From NCBI RefSeq assembly GCF_900411395.1, contig NZ_OXCQ01000010.1, positions 1 through 64,000 of the forward strand: 64,000 nucleotides of DNA, in the 5' to 3' direction. Source of the stretch: Streptococcus sp. 596553. GTDB taxonomy: Bacteria; Bacillota; Bacilli; Lactobacillales; Streptococcaceae. Every line of letters starts with the position of its first letter. Positions within the stretch are counted from its first letter, which is position 1. Of the stretch, positions 9,794 to 19,347 are shown piece after piece. The notes below the pieces were generated by a model. It was given only the letters and a program-made list of their open reading frames with translations. It made no database searches and was not told the DNA's origin. The position numbers and the translations under genes were made by a program.

Positions 9794-10603
9794 ATGCAGT
9801 ATTTAGAAAAAGAAGAAATTAAAGAAATTCAACTAGCCCTGCTAGACTATATTGATGAGACTTGTAAGAAACATGATATTCCTTATTTTCTAAGTTATGG
9901 AACCATGCTTGGAGCTATCCGCCACAAAGGTATGATCCCATGGGATGATGATATTGATATTTCTCTCTATCGTGAAGATTATGAGCGTTTACTGAAGATT
10001 ATTGAAGCAGAAAATCACCCTCGCTACAAGGTTCTTTCCTACGATACTTCTTCTTGGTACTTCCATAATTTCGCATCAATTTTGGACACCTCTACTGTTA
10101 TCGAAGACCATGTTAAGTACAAGCGTCATGACACCAGTCTCTTTATCGATGTCTTCCCAATTGATCGCTTTACAGACTTGAGCATTGTCGACAAGAGTTA
10201 TAAGTATGTAGCCCTTCGTCAACTAGCCTATATTAAAAAATCACGCGCAGTTCACGGTGATAGTAAATTAAAAGATTTTCTAAGATTATGTAGCTGGTAC
10301 GCCCTCCGATTTGTCAATCCTCGTTATTTTTACAAGAAAATTGATCATCTAGTCAAAAATGCTGCAACCAACACTCCTCAATATGAAGGAGGAGTTGGGA
10401 TCGGTAAGGAAGGGATGAAAGAAATCTTCCCAGTTGATACTTTTAAAGAACTGATTTTAACCGAGTTTGAAGGTCGTATGTTGCCTGTGCCAAAAAAATA
10501 TGACCAATTTTTAACTCAGATGTATGGGGATTATATGACACCACCATCAAAAGAAATGCAAGAGTGGTATAGTCACAGTATTAAAGCTTATCGCAAAAGC
10601 TGA
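9794..10603 (+). CDS. licD2: Phosphorylcholine transferase LicD2
   Basis: The second LicD-family enzyme, 269 residues, with GTMLGAIRHKGMIPWDDDID as the active-site segment and 'LFIDVFPIDR' downstream. The start at 9794 follows GGAGGATTAGG and sits one base after the licD1 stop; longer in-frame starts inside licD1 are rejected. Tandem duplication followed by divergence explains the pair. LicD2 in pneumococcus affects virulence and phase phenotype; that is family knowledge. The gene is followed by an inverted-repeat element and a BOX. Confidence 0.93.
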   Translation: MQYLEKEEIKEIQLALLDYIDETCKKHDIPYFLSYGTMLGAIRHKGMIPWDDDIDISLYREDYERLLKIIEAENHPRYKVLSYDTSSWYFHNFASILDTSTVIEDHVKYKRHDTSLFIDVFPIDRFTDLSIVDKSYKYVALRQLAYIKKSRAVHGDSKLKDFLRLCSWYALRFVNPRYFYKKIDHLVKNAATNTPQYEGGVGIGKEGMKEIFPVDTFKELILTEFEGRMLPVPKKYDQFLTQMYGDYMTPPSKEMQEWYSHSIKAYRKS

Positions 10604-10660
10604 TTGAGGGCGACCATACAAACTACTAAGATAGAGGTTATTCAAAAACATAATTTTAGT

Positions 10661-10734
10661 AGAAAATGAAGTAAATATTCCCACAATAAAACGCATAATA
10701 TCAAGGTTTTTCAACACCTGATATTATGCGTTTT
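10661..10734 (+). repeat. 74-nt inverted-repeat element, copy 1
   Basis: A 16-bp perfect inverted repeat (10688-10703 with 10719-10734) preceded by a conserved flank AGAAAATGAAGTAAA. The same layout occurs inverted at 24760-24835. Here it lies between licD2 and carB and can act as a bidirectional terminator, since A-runs and T-runs flank the stem. The shared flank outside the stem shows it is a dispersed repeat and not just two chance terminators. Confidence 0.8.
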
Positions 10735-10777
10735 CCTTATCTTCTTAAAGACTTTTTGTCCAACTTATTTTCCTATT

Positions 10778-10884
10778 TATACTCTTCGAAAATCTCTTCA
10801 AACCGTGTCAGCTTAACCTTGCCGTACTCAAGTACAGCCTGCGGCTAGCTTCCTAGTTTGCTCTTTGATTTTCATTGGGTATTA
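10778..10884 (+). repeat. BOX element, A-C type, abutting carB
   Basis: Starts TATACTCTTCGAAAATCTCT and ends with the boxC sequence TTTTCATTGGGTATTA; no boxB. The last bases of boxC supply the carB stop codon (TAA on the minus strand, 10882-10884), so the element is inserted exactly at the end of carB. Confidence 0.93.
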
Positions 10885-13800
10885 AATAGCTTCTGTAACA
10901 AAACTACGGCTTTCCAATACTTTGAGCATGGCGTTAGCTGTATCTAGGGCTGTAAAGAGGGGCACTCCGTGTTCAATGGCTGAACGGCGGATTTGCTCAC
11001 CATCTTCGTCAGCAGTTCGTTTGGTTCCTACTGTGTTAATGATAGCTTGAATTCTTCCTTTGCGAACAAAGCTTGGGATATCCTTATCGTCATCACCAAT
11101 CTTTCCAACAGGCTGAGCATGTAATCCATGACTGGCAAAGAAGGCTGCTGTCCCTTCTGTCGCGAGGATTCCATAGCCAATATTTTGGAAACGACGAGCC
11201 AAGTCCAAGGCTTCTTCTTTAGCATCATCAGCGATGGTAAAGACAACATTTCCAAAAGTTGGCAAGTGTAAGTAAGAAGCTTCAAAGGCCTTATAGAGAG
11301 CTTTTTCCAAAGTAGCATCAGAACCCATAACTTCCCCTGTTGACTTCATTTCAGGACCAAGTAAGCTGTCTACCTTAGCTAGTTTGGTAAAGGAGAAGAC
11401 AGGTGCCTTGATATGAACGCGGGTGCTTTCAGGGTAAAGTCCCTCTTGGTAACCAAGTTCTTCAAGTTTTTGACCAAGAATAAGCTTGGTTGCTACTTGA
11501 GCCATAGGAATATTGGTTACCTTAGAAAGGAATGGAACGGTACGGCTGGCACGTGGATTGACCTCAATAACATAGACTTTTTCATCCTTGATGACAAACT
11601 GGATGTTCATCATTCCAAGGCAGTTAAGACCGATTGCTAGGCGTTTAGTATAGTCTGCTATAGTTTCCTGAACCTTTTGCGACAAGGTTTGTGGTGGGTA
11701 AACTGCCATTGAATCACCTGAGTGGACACCGGCACGTTCGATATGCTCCATGATACCAGGAATGAGTACATTTTTACCATCTGAAATGGCATCAACTTCG
11801 CACTCTTGCCCAACGATATAAGAGTCGACAAGAACTGGGTGGTCTGGACTAGCCTTAACAGCAGTTCGCATGTAAGAACGAAGGTCTGCTTCGTTTTCAA
11901 CGATTTCCATAGCACGTCCACCTAAGACATAAGATGGGCGAACGAGAACTGGGAAGCCAATCTTGCGAGCTGCAAGCACTGCTTCTTCTTCATTGGTTGC
12001 CGTTTGTCCTGGTGGCTGTGGAATATCCAATTCTTTGAGAGCTTGCTCGAAAAGGTCACGGTCTTCGGCACGGTCTAGGTCAGCAACTTGTGTACCAAGG
12101 ATCGTCACACCTGCTTTAGCCAATGGCTCCGCAAGGTTGATAGCTGTTTGACCACCGAACTGAACGATAACTCCTTTTGGTTGCTCCAGGTCAATGACGT
12201 TCATAACATCTTCAAAAGTCAATGGTTCAAAGTAGAGCTTGTCAGACACAGAGAAGTCTGTTGAAACAGTCTCTGGGTTTGAGTTCATGATAATAGCTTC
12301 ATAACCAGCAGCCTGGATAGCCTTAACCGAGTGAACAGTTGCGTAGTCAAACTCAACCCCTTGACCGATACGGATTGGACCAGAACCTAGGACTAGTACA
12401 GATTCCTTATCAGATCTGATAGATTCATTTTCCCATCCATAGGTTGAATAGAAGTATGGTGTTTCAGAGTCAAATTCTGCCGCACAAGTATCTACCATCT
12501 TGTAGACTGGGACAATCTTGTTTTCCAAACGAAGCTGACGGACTTGGTCTGCAGTCGTTTCCCATAGTTCAGCAATCTTACGGTCTGAAAATCCATTCAA
12601 TTTTGCAGTTTTCAAAACTTCAAGATCTTGTGGATGGGCACCCAACTCCTGCTCAATTTCAAAGATATGTAAGAGTTTATCCAGATAGAAGATATCAATC
12701 TTAGTCAGGTCAGCAATCTCTTCTGGTGTGTAGCCACGACGAATTGCTTCTGATACGTAGAAGAGGCGGTCATCTTGGGCTTTCACAACCTTTTCAATCA
12801 AAGCATCATCAGAAACTGCTGCAAGTTCAGGCATTTCATTGTGGTGAACTCCAATTTCAAGTGAACGACAAGCTTTAAGAAGTGACTCTTCGATGTTACG
12901 TCCAATCGCCATGACTTCTCCAGTGGCCTTCATCTGAGTACCCAGACGGCGCTCACCCTTTTCAAACTTGTCAAATGGGAAACGTGGAATCTTGGCAACC
13001 ACGTAGTCAAGGGCTGGCTCAAACATGGCATAGGTTGAACCTGTAACTGGGTTGATGACCTCATCCAAGGTCAAACCGACGGCAATCTTGGCAGCCAATT
13101 TAGCAATCGGATATCCTGTCGCCTTAGATGCAAGGGCTGACGAACGGGATACACGAGGGTTTACTTCGATGACATAGTACTTGAAGCTATGTGGATCAAG
13201 GGCTAGCTGAACGTTACATCCACCTTCAATCTTGAGAGCGCGGATAATGCTCAAGCTCGCGTCGCGTAGCATTTGGTTTTCATAGTCTGACATGGTTTGC
13301 GCAGGGGCAAATACGATGGAATCCCCTGTATGAATCCCAACTGGGTCAAAGTTTTCCATGTTACATACAACCAAAGCATTGTCAGCTGAGTCACGCATCA
13401 CTTCGTATTCAATTTCCTTGAAACCAGCAATTGAACGCTCAATCAAACATTGGGTAACAGGTGACAATTTCAAACCATTTTCAGCGATTTCACGCAATTC
13501 TTCCTCGTTGGCACACATACCACCACCAGTACCACCAAGAGTGAAGGCTGGACGAACGATGACTGGGTAGCCAATTGTTGCTGCAAAGGCAACAGCTTCT
13601 TCGACTGTATTTACAATTTCTGATTCTGGAATTGGTTGGTTGAGCTCTTCCATCAATTGTTTAAAGAGGTCACGGTCCTCCGCTTGGTCAATGGCAGATA
13701 ATTTAGTTCCTAGAAGCTCAACACCAAGCTCATCAAGGATACCATTTTTAGACAATTCCATGGCCATATTAAGACCAGTTTGTCCACCAAGGGTTGGAAG

Positions 13801-14058
13801 CAAGGCATCTGGACGTTCCTTACGAAGAATACGCGTTACAAACTCAAGTGTAATCGGTTCAATGTAAACCTTGTCAGCAATTTCTTTGTCCGTCATGATG
13901 GTTGCAGGATTTGAGTTAACCAAGACAACCTCATACCCTTCCTCTTTCAACGACAAGCAAGCCTGGGTCCCAGCGTAGTCAAACTCAGCAGCCTGACCAA
14001 TAATAATCGGACCAGAACCAATCACCATAATTTTTTGAATATCAGTACGTTTAGGCAT
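10882..14058 (-). CDS. carB: Carbamoyl-phosphate synthase large subunit
   Basis: CarB makes carbamoyl phosphate from bicarbonate, ammonia (delivered by CarA) and two ATP, for pyrimidine and arginine synthesis. The 1058-residue length is normal. Two homologous ATP-grasp halves are visible: each begins with a Gly-rich 'GSGPI-IGQ' motif (near residues 13 and 560) and contains 'VEVNPR'-type metal-binding segments; the C-terminal ~130 residues are the MGS-like allosteric domain. It follows carA after an unusual 448-nt gap. The C-terminus meets a BOX element, which provides the stop codon. Confidence 0.98.
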   Translation of the reverse strand: MPKRTDIQKIMVIGSGPIIIGQAAEFDYAGTQACLSLKEEGYEVVLVNSNPATIMTDKEIADKVYIEPITLEFVTRILRKERPDALLPTLGGQTGLNMAMELSKNGILDELGVELLGTKLSAIDQAEDRDLFKQLMEELNQPIPESEIVNTVEEAVAFAATIGYPVIVRPAFTLGGTGGGMCANEEELREIAENGLKLSPVTQCLIERSIAGFKEIEYEVMRDSADNALVVCNMENFDPVGIHTGDSIVFAPAQTMSDYENQMLRDASLSIIRALKIEGGCNVQLALDPHSFKYYVIEVNPRVSRSSALASKATGYPIAKLAAKIAVGLTLDEVINPVTGSTYAMFEPALDYVVAKIPRFPFDKFEKGERRLGTQMKATGEVMAIGRNIEESLLKACRSLEIGVHHNEMPELAAVSDDALIEKVVKAQDDRLFYVSEAIRRGYTPEEIADLTKIDIFYLDKLLHIFEIEQELGAHPQDLEVLKTAKLNGFSDRKIAELWETTADQVRQLRLENKIVPVYKMVDTCAAEFDSETPYFYSTYGWENESIRSDKESVLVLGSGPIRIGQGVEFDYATVHSVKAIQAAGYEAIIMNSNPETVSTDFSVSDKLYFEPLTFEDVMNVIDLEQPKGVIVQFGGQTAINLAEPLAKAGVTILGTQVADLDRAEDRDLFEQALKELDIPQPPGQTATNEEEAVLAARKIGFPVLVRPSYVLGGRAMEIVENEADLRSYMRTAVKASPDHPVLVDSYIVGQECEVDAISDGKNVLIPGIMEHIERAGVHSGDSMAVYPPQTLSQKVQETIADYTKRLAIGLNCLGMMNIQFVIKDEKVYVIEVNPRASRTVPFLSKVTNIPMAQVATKLILGQKLEELGYQEGLYPESTRVHIKAPVFSFTKLAKVDSLLGPEMKSTGEVMGSDATLEKALYKAFEASYLHLPTFGNVVFTIADDAKEEALDLARRFQNIGYGILATEGTAAFFASHGLHAQPVGKIGDDDKDIPSFVRKGRIQAIINTVGTKRTADEDGEQIRRSAIEHGVPLFTALDTANAMLKVLESRSFVTEAI

Positions 14059-14506
14059 TTATAAGATATTAAGGGCGTCAAGCGGACAAAGCTAAAATAG
14101 GAGTTATGACGAAAAACTATCAGTTCTAGGAATAACTATCTTTTTAGCACCGTCCGTAGCCCGTATTCAGTTCAGCAAATACGGACCACCCTTCTCCTTT
14201 CTATTCGTCGCCTCACAGAGCGACATTAAATAAATTCTCCGACGATTTTTTAGCGAAACGATATTTTTCGGTAAAAAATCTAGTGCAGGGAGTTTTTAGT
14301 TCGCCTGATAGCGACTAAAAGAAACGACCTGTCTTTCTATTCAGCAACTCTCGGGTTGCCATTAAATAAGATACAAAGGACGAATAGAAAGCGATTGAAT
14401 TTTAGGAAACCCATGAAGGATTGACAATCCAAATTGGTTTCTCTAAATTCCGAGCTTTCCGTCCGTGTTCAGTTACATAAATTCTCTGACGAGCTTTTAC
14501 TCGTTC
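14059..14506 (-). promoter_or_regulatory. 448-nt structured spacer between carA and carB
   Basis: No gene. On the minus strand two copies of a module TAATG-hairpin-GAATAGAAAG appear: stem GGCAAC/GTTGC at 14343-14360 and stem GTCGC/GCGAC at 14206-14225. The stems differ but pair, and their loops (CCGAGAG; TCTGTGAGG) resemble the PyrR-binding loop seen upstream of pyrR and uraA (CCCGTGAGG). Repeated segments such as ATAAATTCTCYGACGA occur twice (about 14231 and 14473). A further CGAG/CTCG hairpin follows the carA stop. The likeliest role is RNA-level control of carB within the operon. Confidence 0.5.
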
Positions 14507-15586
14507 TTAGTTTGATTGTTTAAAAGCTTCCATCATCTCGATAAACTCATCAAATAGGTAGCTTGCGTCGTGTGGACCAGGGGCTGCATCTGGATGGTAT
14601 TGAACAGAGAAAGCAGGTTGGTATCTGTGACGCACACCTTCAACTGACTTGTCATTGATTTCTTCATGGGTAATGATTAAATGATCTGGCAAATCCTCAC
14701 GGCTGACTGCATAACCATGGTTTTGGCTGGTAAAATCTACGCGTCCTGTAGCAATTTCGCGTACCGCATGGTTGAATCCACGGTGACCAAACTTCATCTT
14801 GTAAGTCTTAGCCCCGTTTGCCATGGCAAAGAGTTGATGCCCCATACAAATACCAAAGATTGGAATTTTTCCTTGCACACCACGAATCATATCAAGGGCT
14901 TGTGGAACATCTTCTGGGTTACCTGGACCGTTTGACAACATAACTCCGTCAGGATTGAGATGGAGAATTTCTTCCGCCGTTGTCGAATAAGGAACAACCG
15001 TCACGTTACAATTACGCTTAGAAAGTTCACGTAGAATTGAGTGCTTGAGACCAAAGTCCACTAGCACCACGCTCAAACCAACTCCTGGAGCTGGATAGGA
15101 TGTTTTAGTAGAAACCTGTTTGATATTGTCAGTCGGCAAGACTGTTGCTTGGAGCTGATCCGTCACATGGTCCATACTGTCTCCAACATGAGTCAAGGTT
15201 GCACGCATAGTACCATGTTTACGGATAATCTTAGTGAGGGCACGCGTATCAATCCCTGAAATACCAGGAATTTTCTTGGCTTTCAAAAATTCATCCAAGG
15301 TCATTTGGTTGCGCCAGTTACTAGCTCTACGTGCTTCTTCGAAAACAACAACTCCCTTACAAGTTGGAATAATGGATTCGTAATCATCACGGTTAATTCC
15401 ATAATTTCCCACCAAAGGATAAGTAAAGGTCAAGATTTGTCCATTATAAGACTGGTCTGTAATGGATTCTTGGTAGCCGGTCATGCCTGTATTAAAGACA
15501 ATTTCACCAGTTACATCAATATCTGCTCCGAAGGCCTTGCCTTCAAAAACTGTACCATCTTCTAATACTAGAAGTCTTTTTGTCAT
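14507..15586 (-). CDS. carA: Carbamoyl-phosphate synthase small subunit
   Basis: CarA is the glutamine amidotransferase subunit that hydrolyses glutamine and passes ammonia to CarB. The 359-residue protein has the CPSase small-chain N-terminal domain and a class I amidotransferase domain with nucleophile Cys247 in GICMGHQ and the His/Glu pair in '[12 protein letters not shown]'. It follows pyrB by 49 bp. The large downstream gap before carB is unusual, because these subunits are made in equal amounts. Confidence 0.97.
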   Translation of the reverse strand: MTKRLLVLEDGTVFEGKAFGADIDVTGEIVFNTGMTGYQESITDQSYNGQILTFTYPLVGNYGINRDDYESIIPTCKGVVVFEEARRASNWRNQMTLDEFLKAKKIPGISGIDTRALTKIIRKHGTMRATLTHVGDSMDHVTDQLQATVLPTDNIKQVSTKTSYPAPGVGLSVVLVDFGLKHSILRELSKRNCNVTVVPYSTTAEEILHLNPDGVMLSNGPGNPEDVPQALDMIRGVQGKIPIFGICMGHQLFAMANGAKTYKMKFGHRGFNHAVREIATGRVDFTSQNHGYAVSREDLPDHLIITHEEINDKSVEGVRHRYQPAFSVQYHPDAAPGPHDASYLFDEFIEMMEAFKQSN

Positions 15587-15635
15587 ATTTTCACCTCTCG
15601 TGGACGCTCACTGGCGTCTTTTAACGTCTTGTGTT

Positions 15636-16559
15636 TTAGTTGGCGTTTCTACTCGCCAGTACGGATTCTAAGATTGCCATTCGAACAAAGACACCATTGG
15701 TCATTTGTTGGACAATCCGTGATTTTGGTGCTTCAACCAAGTGGTCTGCGATTTCTACATCACGGTTGACTGGAGCTGGGTGCATGAGGATTGCTGTTTC
15801 TTTCAAACGGTCATAACGTTCTTGAGTCAAGCCATGTTGGGCATGGTAGTCTTCTTTTGAAAAGACTGCTCCGCTATCATGGCGTTCATGTTGCACACGG
15901 AGAAACATCATGACATCCACCTGATCAATGATTTCATCAATGGTTACAAACTGTCCATAGTCTGCAAACTCTTGACTTCTCCATTCCTCAGGTCCAGCAA
16001 AATAAAGTTCAGCTCCCAAGCGTTTCAAAATCTGCATATTGGATTTGGCAACGCGTGAATGGTCCAAGTCACCTGCAATCGCAACCTTGAGACCCTCAAA
16101 GTGGCCAAATTCCTCATAAATAGTCATCAAATCAAGCAAGCTCTGGCTAGGATGTTGTCCCGAACCATCTCCACCATTGATGATGGAAGTCGTAATCGTG
16201 GGACTAGCAATTAACTCTCTGTAGTAGTCAACCTCAGGGTGGCGAATCACACAGACATCCACTCCTAAAGCAGACAGAGTCAAAATGGTATCATAAAGTG
16301 TCTCACCCTTATTGACTGAACTAGTCTTCACATCAAAGTCAAGTCGTTCCAGCCCCAGTTTAATCTCTGCCACTTCAAAGGACTTATGCGTCCGTGTAGA
16401 ATCCTCAAAGAAGAGATTGGAAACAATCGGGTGGTTTTCATAGGGAAGCTGAGCTCCGTTTTTAAACTCAATTCCTCGCTTGATCAATTTCATGACTTGA
16501 TCGACAGTGAGGTCTTCCATGGACACCACATGGTTCAATGCTTGTTGATTTTCTGACAT
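15636..16559 (-). CDS. pyrB: Aspartate carbamoyltransferase catalytic chain
   Basis: PyrB joins carbamoyl phosphate and aspartate, the first committed step of pyrimidine synthesis. The 307-residue chain has the carbamoyl-phosphate-binding STRTHKS at 54-60 and 'HPSQSLLD' near 132. No pyrI regulatory chain is present, as expected for Gram-positive enzymes. It lies 18 bp after pyrR, under the same PyrR attenuator. Confidence 0.97.
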   Translation of the reverse strand: MSENQQALNHVVSMEDLTVDQVMKLIKRGIEFKNGAQLPYENHPIVSNLFFEDSTRTHKSFEVAEIKLGLERLDFDVKTSSVNKGETLYDTILTLSALGVDVCVIRHPEVDYYRELIASPTITTSIINGGDGSGQHPSQSLLDLMTIYEEFGHFEGLKVAIAGDLDHSRVAKSNMQILKRLGAELYFAGPEEWRSQEFADYGQFVTIDEIIDQVDVMMFLRVQHERHDSGAVFSKEDYHAQHGLTQERYDRLKETAILMHPAPVNRDVEIADHLVEAPKSRIVQQMTNGVFVRMAILESVLASRNAN

Positions 16560-16577
16560 GGCTACTCCTTTAGCTTT

Positions 16578-17286
<709 letters not shown>

Positions 17287-17309
17287 GCAAAAACTTTTGG
17301 TACACCATC

Positions 17310-17939
17310 TTATAAATTGCTAAAGTCATATAACTGTGGGTACTGGTCACACTCTGGATTTTTAGGATGGCAAATGGCTCTTCCAAAATAAATCATGGCC
17401 TGATGGGCTGCTAACCACTGATCAGGCGGCAAGATATCCATGACCCGCTTTTCCACCTCAAGTGGTGTCGCTGATTTTTTGACGATATCGTGGTGTTTGC
17501 AAATACGCTCCACATGAGTATCTACTGCAAAGGCTGGAATTCCAAAGCCCACACTCATGACAACATTGGCTGTCTTGCGACCAACACCTGCCAAACTCTC
17601 CAATTCCTCACGTGTCTGAGGGACTTGACCATCAAAATCATCTAGTAACTGTTGGGCACATTTTTTAAGGAATTTAGCCTTATTTCGATACAGTCCCAGG
17701 CGAGAAATGTGTGAAGCAATCTCACTTTCTGTTGCAACAGACATGGCTTGTGGCGTTGGAAAGGCAGCAAAGAGACCCGGTGTGGCCTTATTTACCGCTG
17801 CATCCGTTGTCTGGGCCGATAACATGACCGCAACCAAGAGTTCAAAATGATTGGTAAAATCAAGACTGGGTTTGGCATCTGGAAACAGAGCAATGATTTC
17901 TTCTAGCACTTTTCGTGCTCGTTTTTTTGACAAAACCAT
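17310..17939 (-). CDS. nth: Endonuclease III, Fe-S ligands incomplete
   Basis: A 209-residue DNA glycosylase/AP lyase of base-excision repair. The helix-hairpin-helix LAGVGRKTANVV holds catalytic Lys122, and Asp140 lies in VDTHVERI. The usual C-terminal [4Fe-4S] pattern C-x6-C-x2-C-x5-C keeps only C190 and C197; the next two positions are Tyr200 and Phe206 and the chain then ends. So the cluster is probably absent while the catalytic residues are intact. The start overlaps the stop of the upstream DUF177 gene by one base, so they are coupled. Confidence 0.93.
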   Translation of the reverse strand: MVLSKKRARKVLEEIIALFPDAKPSLDFTNHFELLVAVMLSAQTTDAAVNKATPGLFAAFPTPQAMSVATESEIASHISRLGLYRNKAKFLKKCAQQLLDDFDGQVPQTREELESLAGVGRKTANVVMSVGFGIPAFAVDTHVERICKHHDIVKKSATPLEVEKRVMDILPPDQWLAAHQAMIYFGRAICHPKNPECDQYPQLYDFSNL

Positions 17940-18481
17940 TATTCGTCTCCATCAAATAGTCCTTGTAAGCCAGCAAAAGGACTGTTTTCTTCTTTCTTAA
18001 CTGCTTGTTGGGCCTGATATTCTTCCTCTGTCATGATTTGCCAGTCATTTCCTGACACAAATCCTTGACCAGCTTCTTCTTCAGCCGTCAAGACCTTGAT
18101 AGGAATGTTCAGCAGGATATTGTCTGACACGCTCTCAGCAAGGTCTAGTTCTCCATTTTCGATAGGCAAGACCAAATCATCATCTAAAACTTCTTGATCT
18201 AGCTGGTTGGTTGCGCCTTCCATGAAAACTTCCGTTACTGGATAAGATTCAACTAACTCAACTGGCTCCATACTGCGACTTGAAGCAAGAACAATGGTAT
18301 AAGATAGTTGATAATCTAAGAAATACATACGGTCTTCGTACTGTACTTTCCCAACAGCAAGGATATCTTTTACATCTAAAATTTCTTGATTACGTGCACG
18401 CAGGTCTGCGGCTAAGTCTAATGTTTGTTCAAAATGCAAGCCTTCAGACTGCTTGCGAATCTCTTGAATATTTAATTTCAT
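17939..18481 (-). CDS. DUF177/YceD family protein
   Basis: A 180-residue acidic protein of the DUF177 (YceD) family, recognisable by an N-terminal 'LNIQEIRKQSEGLHFEQTLD' type start and the acidic C-terminal half ending 'FAGLQGLFDGDE'. In many bacteria the gene adjoins rpmF and is linked to 23S rRNA or ribosome maturation; here it adjoins nth instead. It is the first gene of the pair and starts at 18481 behind GGAGGAAGT. Confidence 0.85.
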   Translation of the reverse strand: MKLNIQEIRKQSEGLHFEQTLDLAADLRARNQEILDVKDILAVGKVQYEDRMYFLDYQLSYTIVLASSRSMEPVELVESYPVTEVFMEGATNQLDQEVLDDDLVLPIENGELDLAESVSDNILLNIPIKVLTAEEEAGQGFVSGNDWQIMTEEEYQAQQAVKKEENSPFAGLQGLFDGDE

Positions 18482-18600
18482 ACTTCCTCCATAAAGATTT
18501 ACTCTCTTGATTATACCATGAAAAGGCTACAAATCAGCCCACCAAACTTTGTAATTAACATTCGATTTTTTAATATATTTATCACTATATTTTTTGGTGC

Positions 18601-18643
18601 TATACTATAGGCAAGAATATATCAGAACAAGGATGATGCTCAC
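18601..18643 (+). promoter_or_regulatory. Promoter of the 109-residue gene
   Basis: -10 TATACT at 18601-18606 with a TTTATC-like -35 at about 18578-18583 (17-base spacing), then AAGGA before the ATG at 18644. Confidence 0.5.
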
Positions 18644-18973
18644 ATGGAAGACAAAGAACTCATTACTAATGCAACCCAACTCCTATCCGAGTTAAATAAA
18701 AGTTTCCAAAGCTGCAAACAGGGTACGGCAGATGATATTCGACTGCAAGAGCTGCTAAATTCTACTCTGCAAGAGCTCAAAAAAGCGGAAAAGTTGAACA
18801 ACAGTATCTTAATAGACCTTGAGAAATTTTATCAACGTACCAGTCTTCTGATAGGTCTCGGTAGACTAAAACTGAACGAGCAAGCACGCATTGCTTGGCG
18901 AAACTACGACAAATTCCATTACGAGCATGTCAAACACGTACTAACTCTTTATGGGCCTGTTTTCGGATTTTAG
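18644..18973 (+). CDS. Small helical protein, bacteriocin-immunity-like
   Basis: A 109-residue all-helical cytosolic protein with no transmembrane segment. Size, helix pattern and the spacing of Leu residues ('LLSELNKSFQ', 'LLNSTLQELKKAEKL') recall the enterocin A immunity four-helix family, whose members protect producers from class II bacteriocins; I cannot confirm this without a profile search. No bacteriocin gene is adjacent. It stands alone between the divergent DUF177 gene and the ABC-F leader. Confidence 0.65.
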   Translation: MEDKELITNATQLLSELNKSFQSCKQGTADDIRLQELLNSTLQELKKAEKLNNSILIDLEKFYQRTSLLIGLGRLKLNEQARIAWRNYDKFHYEHVKHVLTLYGPVFGF

Positions 18974-18996
18974 AGATTAGATTTGTTAGTTTTCTG

Positions 18997-19120
18997 TTGA
19001 CAAATTATCCGGAAAGGTATAGGATAGAGGTACTAATACTCGGAGGTAAGGGAGACATGAACAACTAAGTCTATCAAATAAAGAACCTTTATTTAGTAGA
19101 TCTTGTTTTTGTCTCTTTTT
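18997..19120 (+). promoter_or_regulatory. Attenuator-like leader of the ABC-F gene
   Basis: -35 TTGACA (18997-19002), 17-base spacer and -10 TAGGAT (19020-19025). Then GGAGG (19042-19046) and a three-codon ORF ATG-AAC-AAC-TAA at 19057-19068, followed at once by the hairpin AAATAAAG-AAC-CTTTATTT (19076-19094) and a T-rich run to about 19120. Promoter, short uORF and terminator upstream of an ABC-F gene is the arrangement used in antibiotic-induced attenuation of ribosome-protection genes. A BOX element separates it from the gene. Confidence 0.6.
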
Positions 19121-19153
19121 GCGTGCTCTTTTATGCTCTTTTTCTGGCATTTT

Positions 19154-19259
19154 ATACTCAATGAAAATCAAAGTGCAAACTAGGAAGCTAGCCGTAACCT
19201 GTACTTGAGTACGGTAAGGCGACGCTGACGTGGTTTGAAGAGATTTTCGAAGAGTATTA
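19154..19259 (-). repeat. BOX element, A-C type, in the ABC-F leader
   Basis: Plus strand reads ATACTCAATGAAAATCAA ... ACGGTAAGGCGACGCTGACG ... TTTTCGAAGAGTATTA: an inverted A-C element without boxB, similar to the one at 10778-10884. It lies between the leader hairpin and the ABC-F start, so full-length mRNA would contain it. Confidence 0.93.
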
Positions 19260-19347
19260 ATAGAGTTTTTTGACATAAACTTTGGCTCTACTAGGTAAAG
19301 TAGAGCTTTTTGTTATGCACTATTGACATTCTAGAAAGGACATTCAT

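Noticed and set aside
18986..19276. Minus-strand 96-codon ORF over the ABC-F leader
   Set aside because: It is made mostly of the BOX element and the leader hairpin read backwards; no ribosome site and BOX-derived ORFs are not genes.
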